Assembly: GCA_937925095.1 (NCBI GenBank)
Contig: CALEXX010000064.1
Span: 1 to 5,517, forward strand
Source of the DNA: an uncultured Leptotrichia sp.
Lineage (GTDB): Bacteria > Fusobacteriota > Fusobacteriia > Fusobacteriales > Leptotrichiaceae
Direction: 5' to 3'
Length of the DNA: 5,517 nt
The notes below the pieces were generated by a model. That model saw only the letters and a program-made list of their open reading frames with translations, had not been told where the DNA came from and did no database searches. Position numbers and translations under genes: made by a program. Of the stretch, positions 5,511-5,517 are shown piece by piece. Within the stretch, counting starts at the first letter, position 1, and the number at the start of each line of letters is the position of its first letter.

Positions 5511-5517
5511 TTATATG

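Overview
This AT-rich window (about 30% GC by eye) suggests a member of the Fusobacteriota, most likely the Leptotrichia/Sneathia/Sebaldella group. The guess rests on low GC, strong AGGAGG ribosome binding sites, the rpsB-tsf-pyrH order, and two Gram-negative outer-membrane barrel proteins whose MKK(L/I)LGLLAL signal peptides and overall look resemble fusobacterial FomA-like porins. The genus is inference; no 16S or other marker is present.

Every supported gene is on the minus strand, so transcription runs from high to low coordinates. First come two tandem paralogous porin-type genes. Porin A (4192-5295) is intact and has its own extended -10 promoter region and a strong intrinsic terminator. 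Porin B (body 2813-3918) has its own promoter, leader, ribosome binding site and terminator, but its ATG is one base out of frame with an otherwise perfect 365-codon body. One A appears to be missing from the A-run just after the ATG. Restoring it gives a 368-residue protein with a signal peptide almost identical to that of porin A (367 residues).

Next comes a separate translation and nucleotide operon: rpsB (ribosomal protein S2), tsf (EF-Ts, GTG start) and pyrH (UMP kinase). It starts from a near-consensus promoter (TTGACA, 17 bp, TGA-TAAAAT) about 115 nt upstream of rpsB. The leader holds two copies of TTATCT followed by two copies of its complement AGATAA, so alternative folds are possible. 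Both spacers within the operon (rpsB-tsf and tsf-pyrH) carry a GGGG/CCCC hairpin, which may attenuate read-through or serve as an RNA processing or stability element. The usual next gene, frr, would lie beyond position 1 and is not visible.

The porins and the ribosomal operon are functionally unrelated neighbours insulated by a terminator. The observation most worth following is the start-codon frameshift in porin B (phase-off state, recent inactivation or sequencing error), together with the duplicated extended -10 element before porin A and the direct repeats before porin B. I see no CRISPR, mobile element, tRNA or rRNA, and no new defence-type system.
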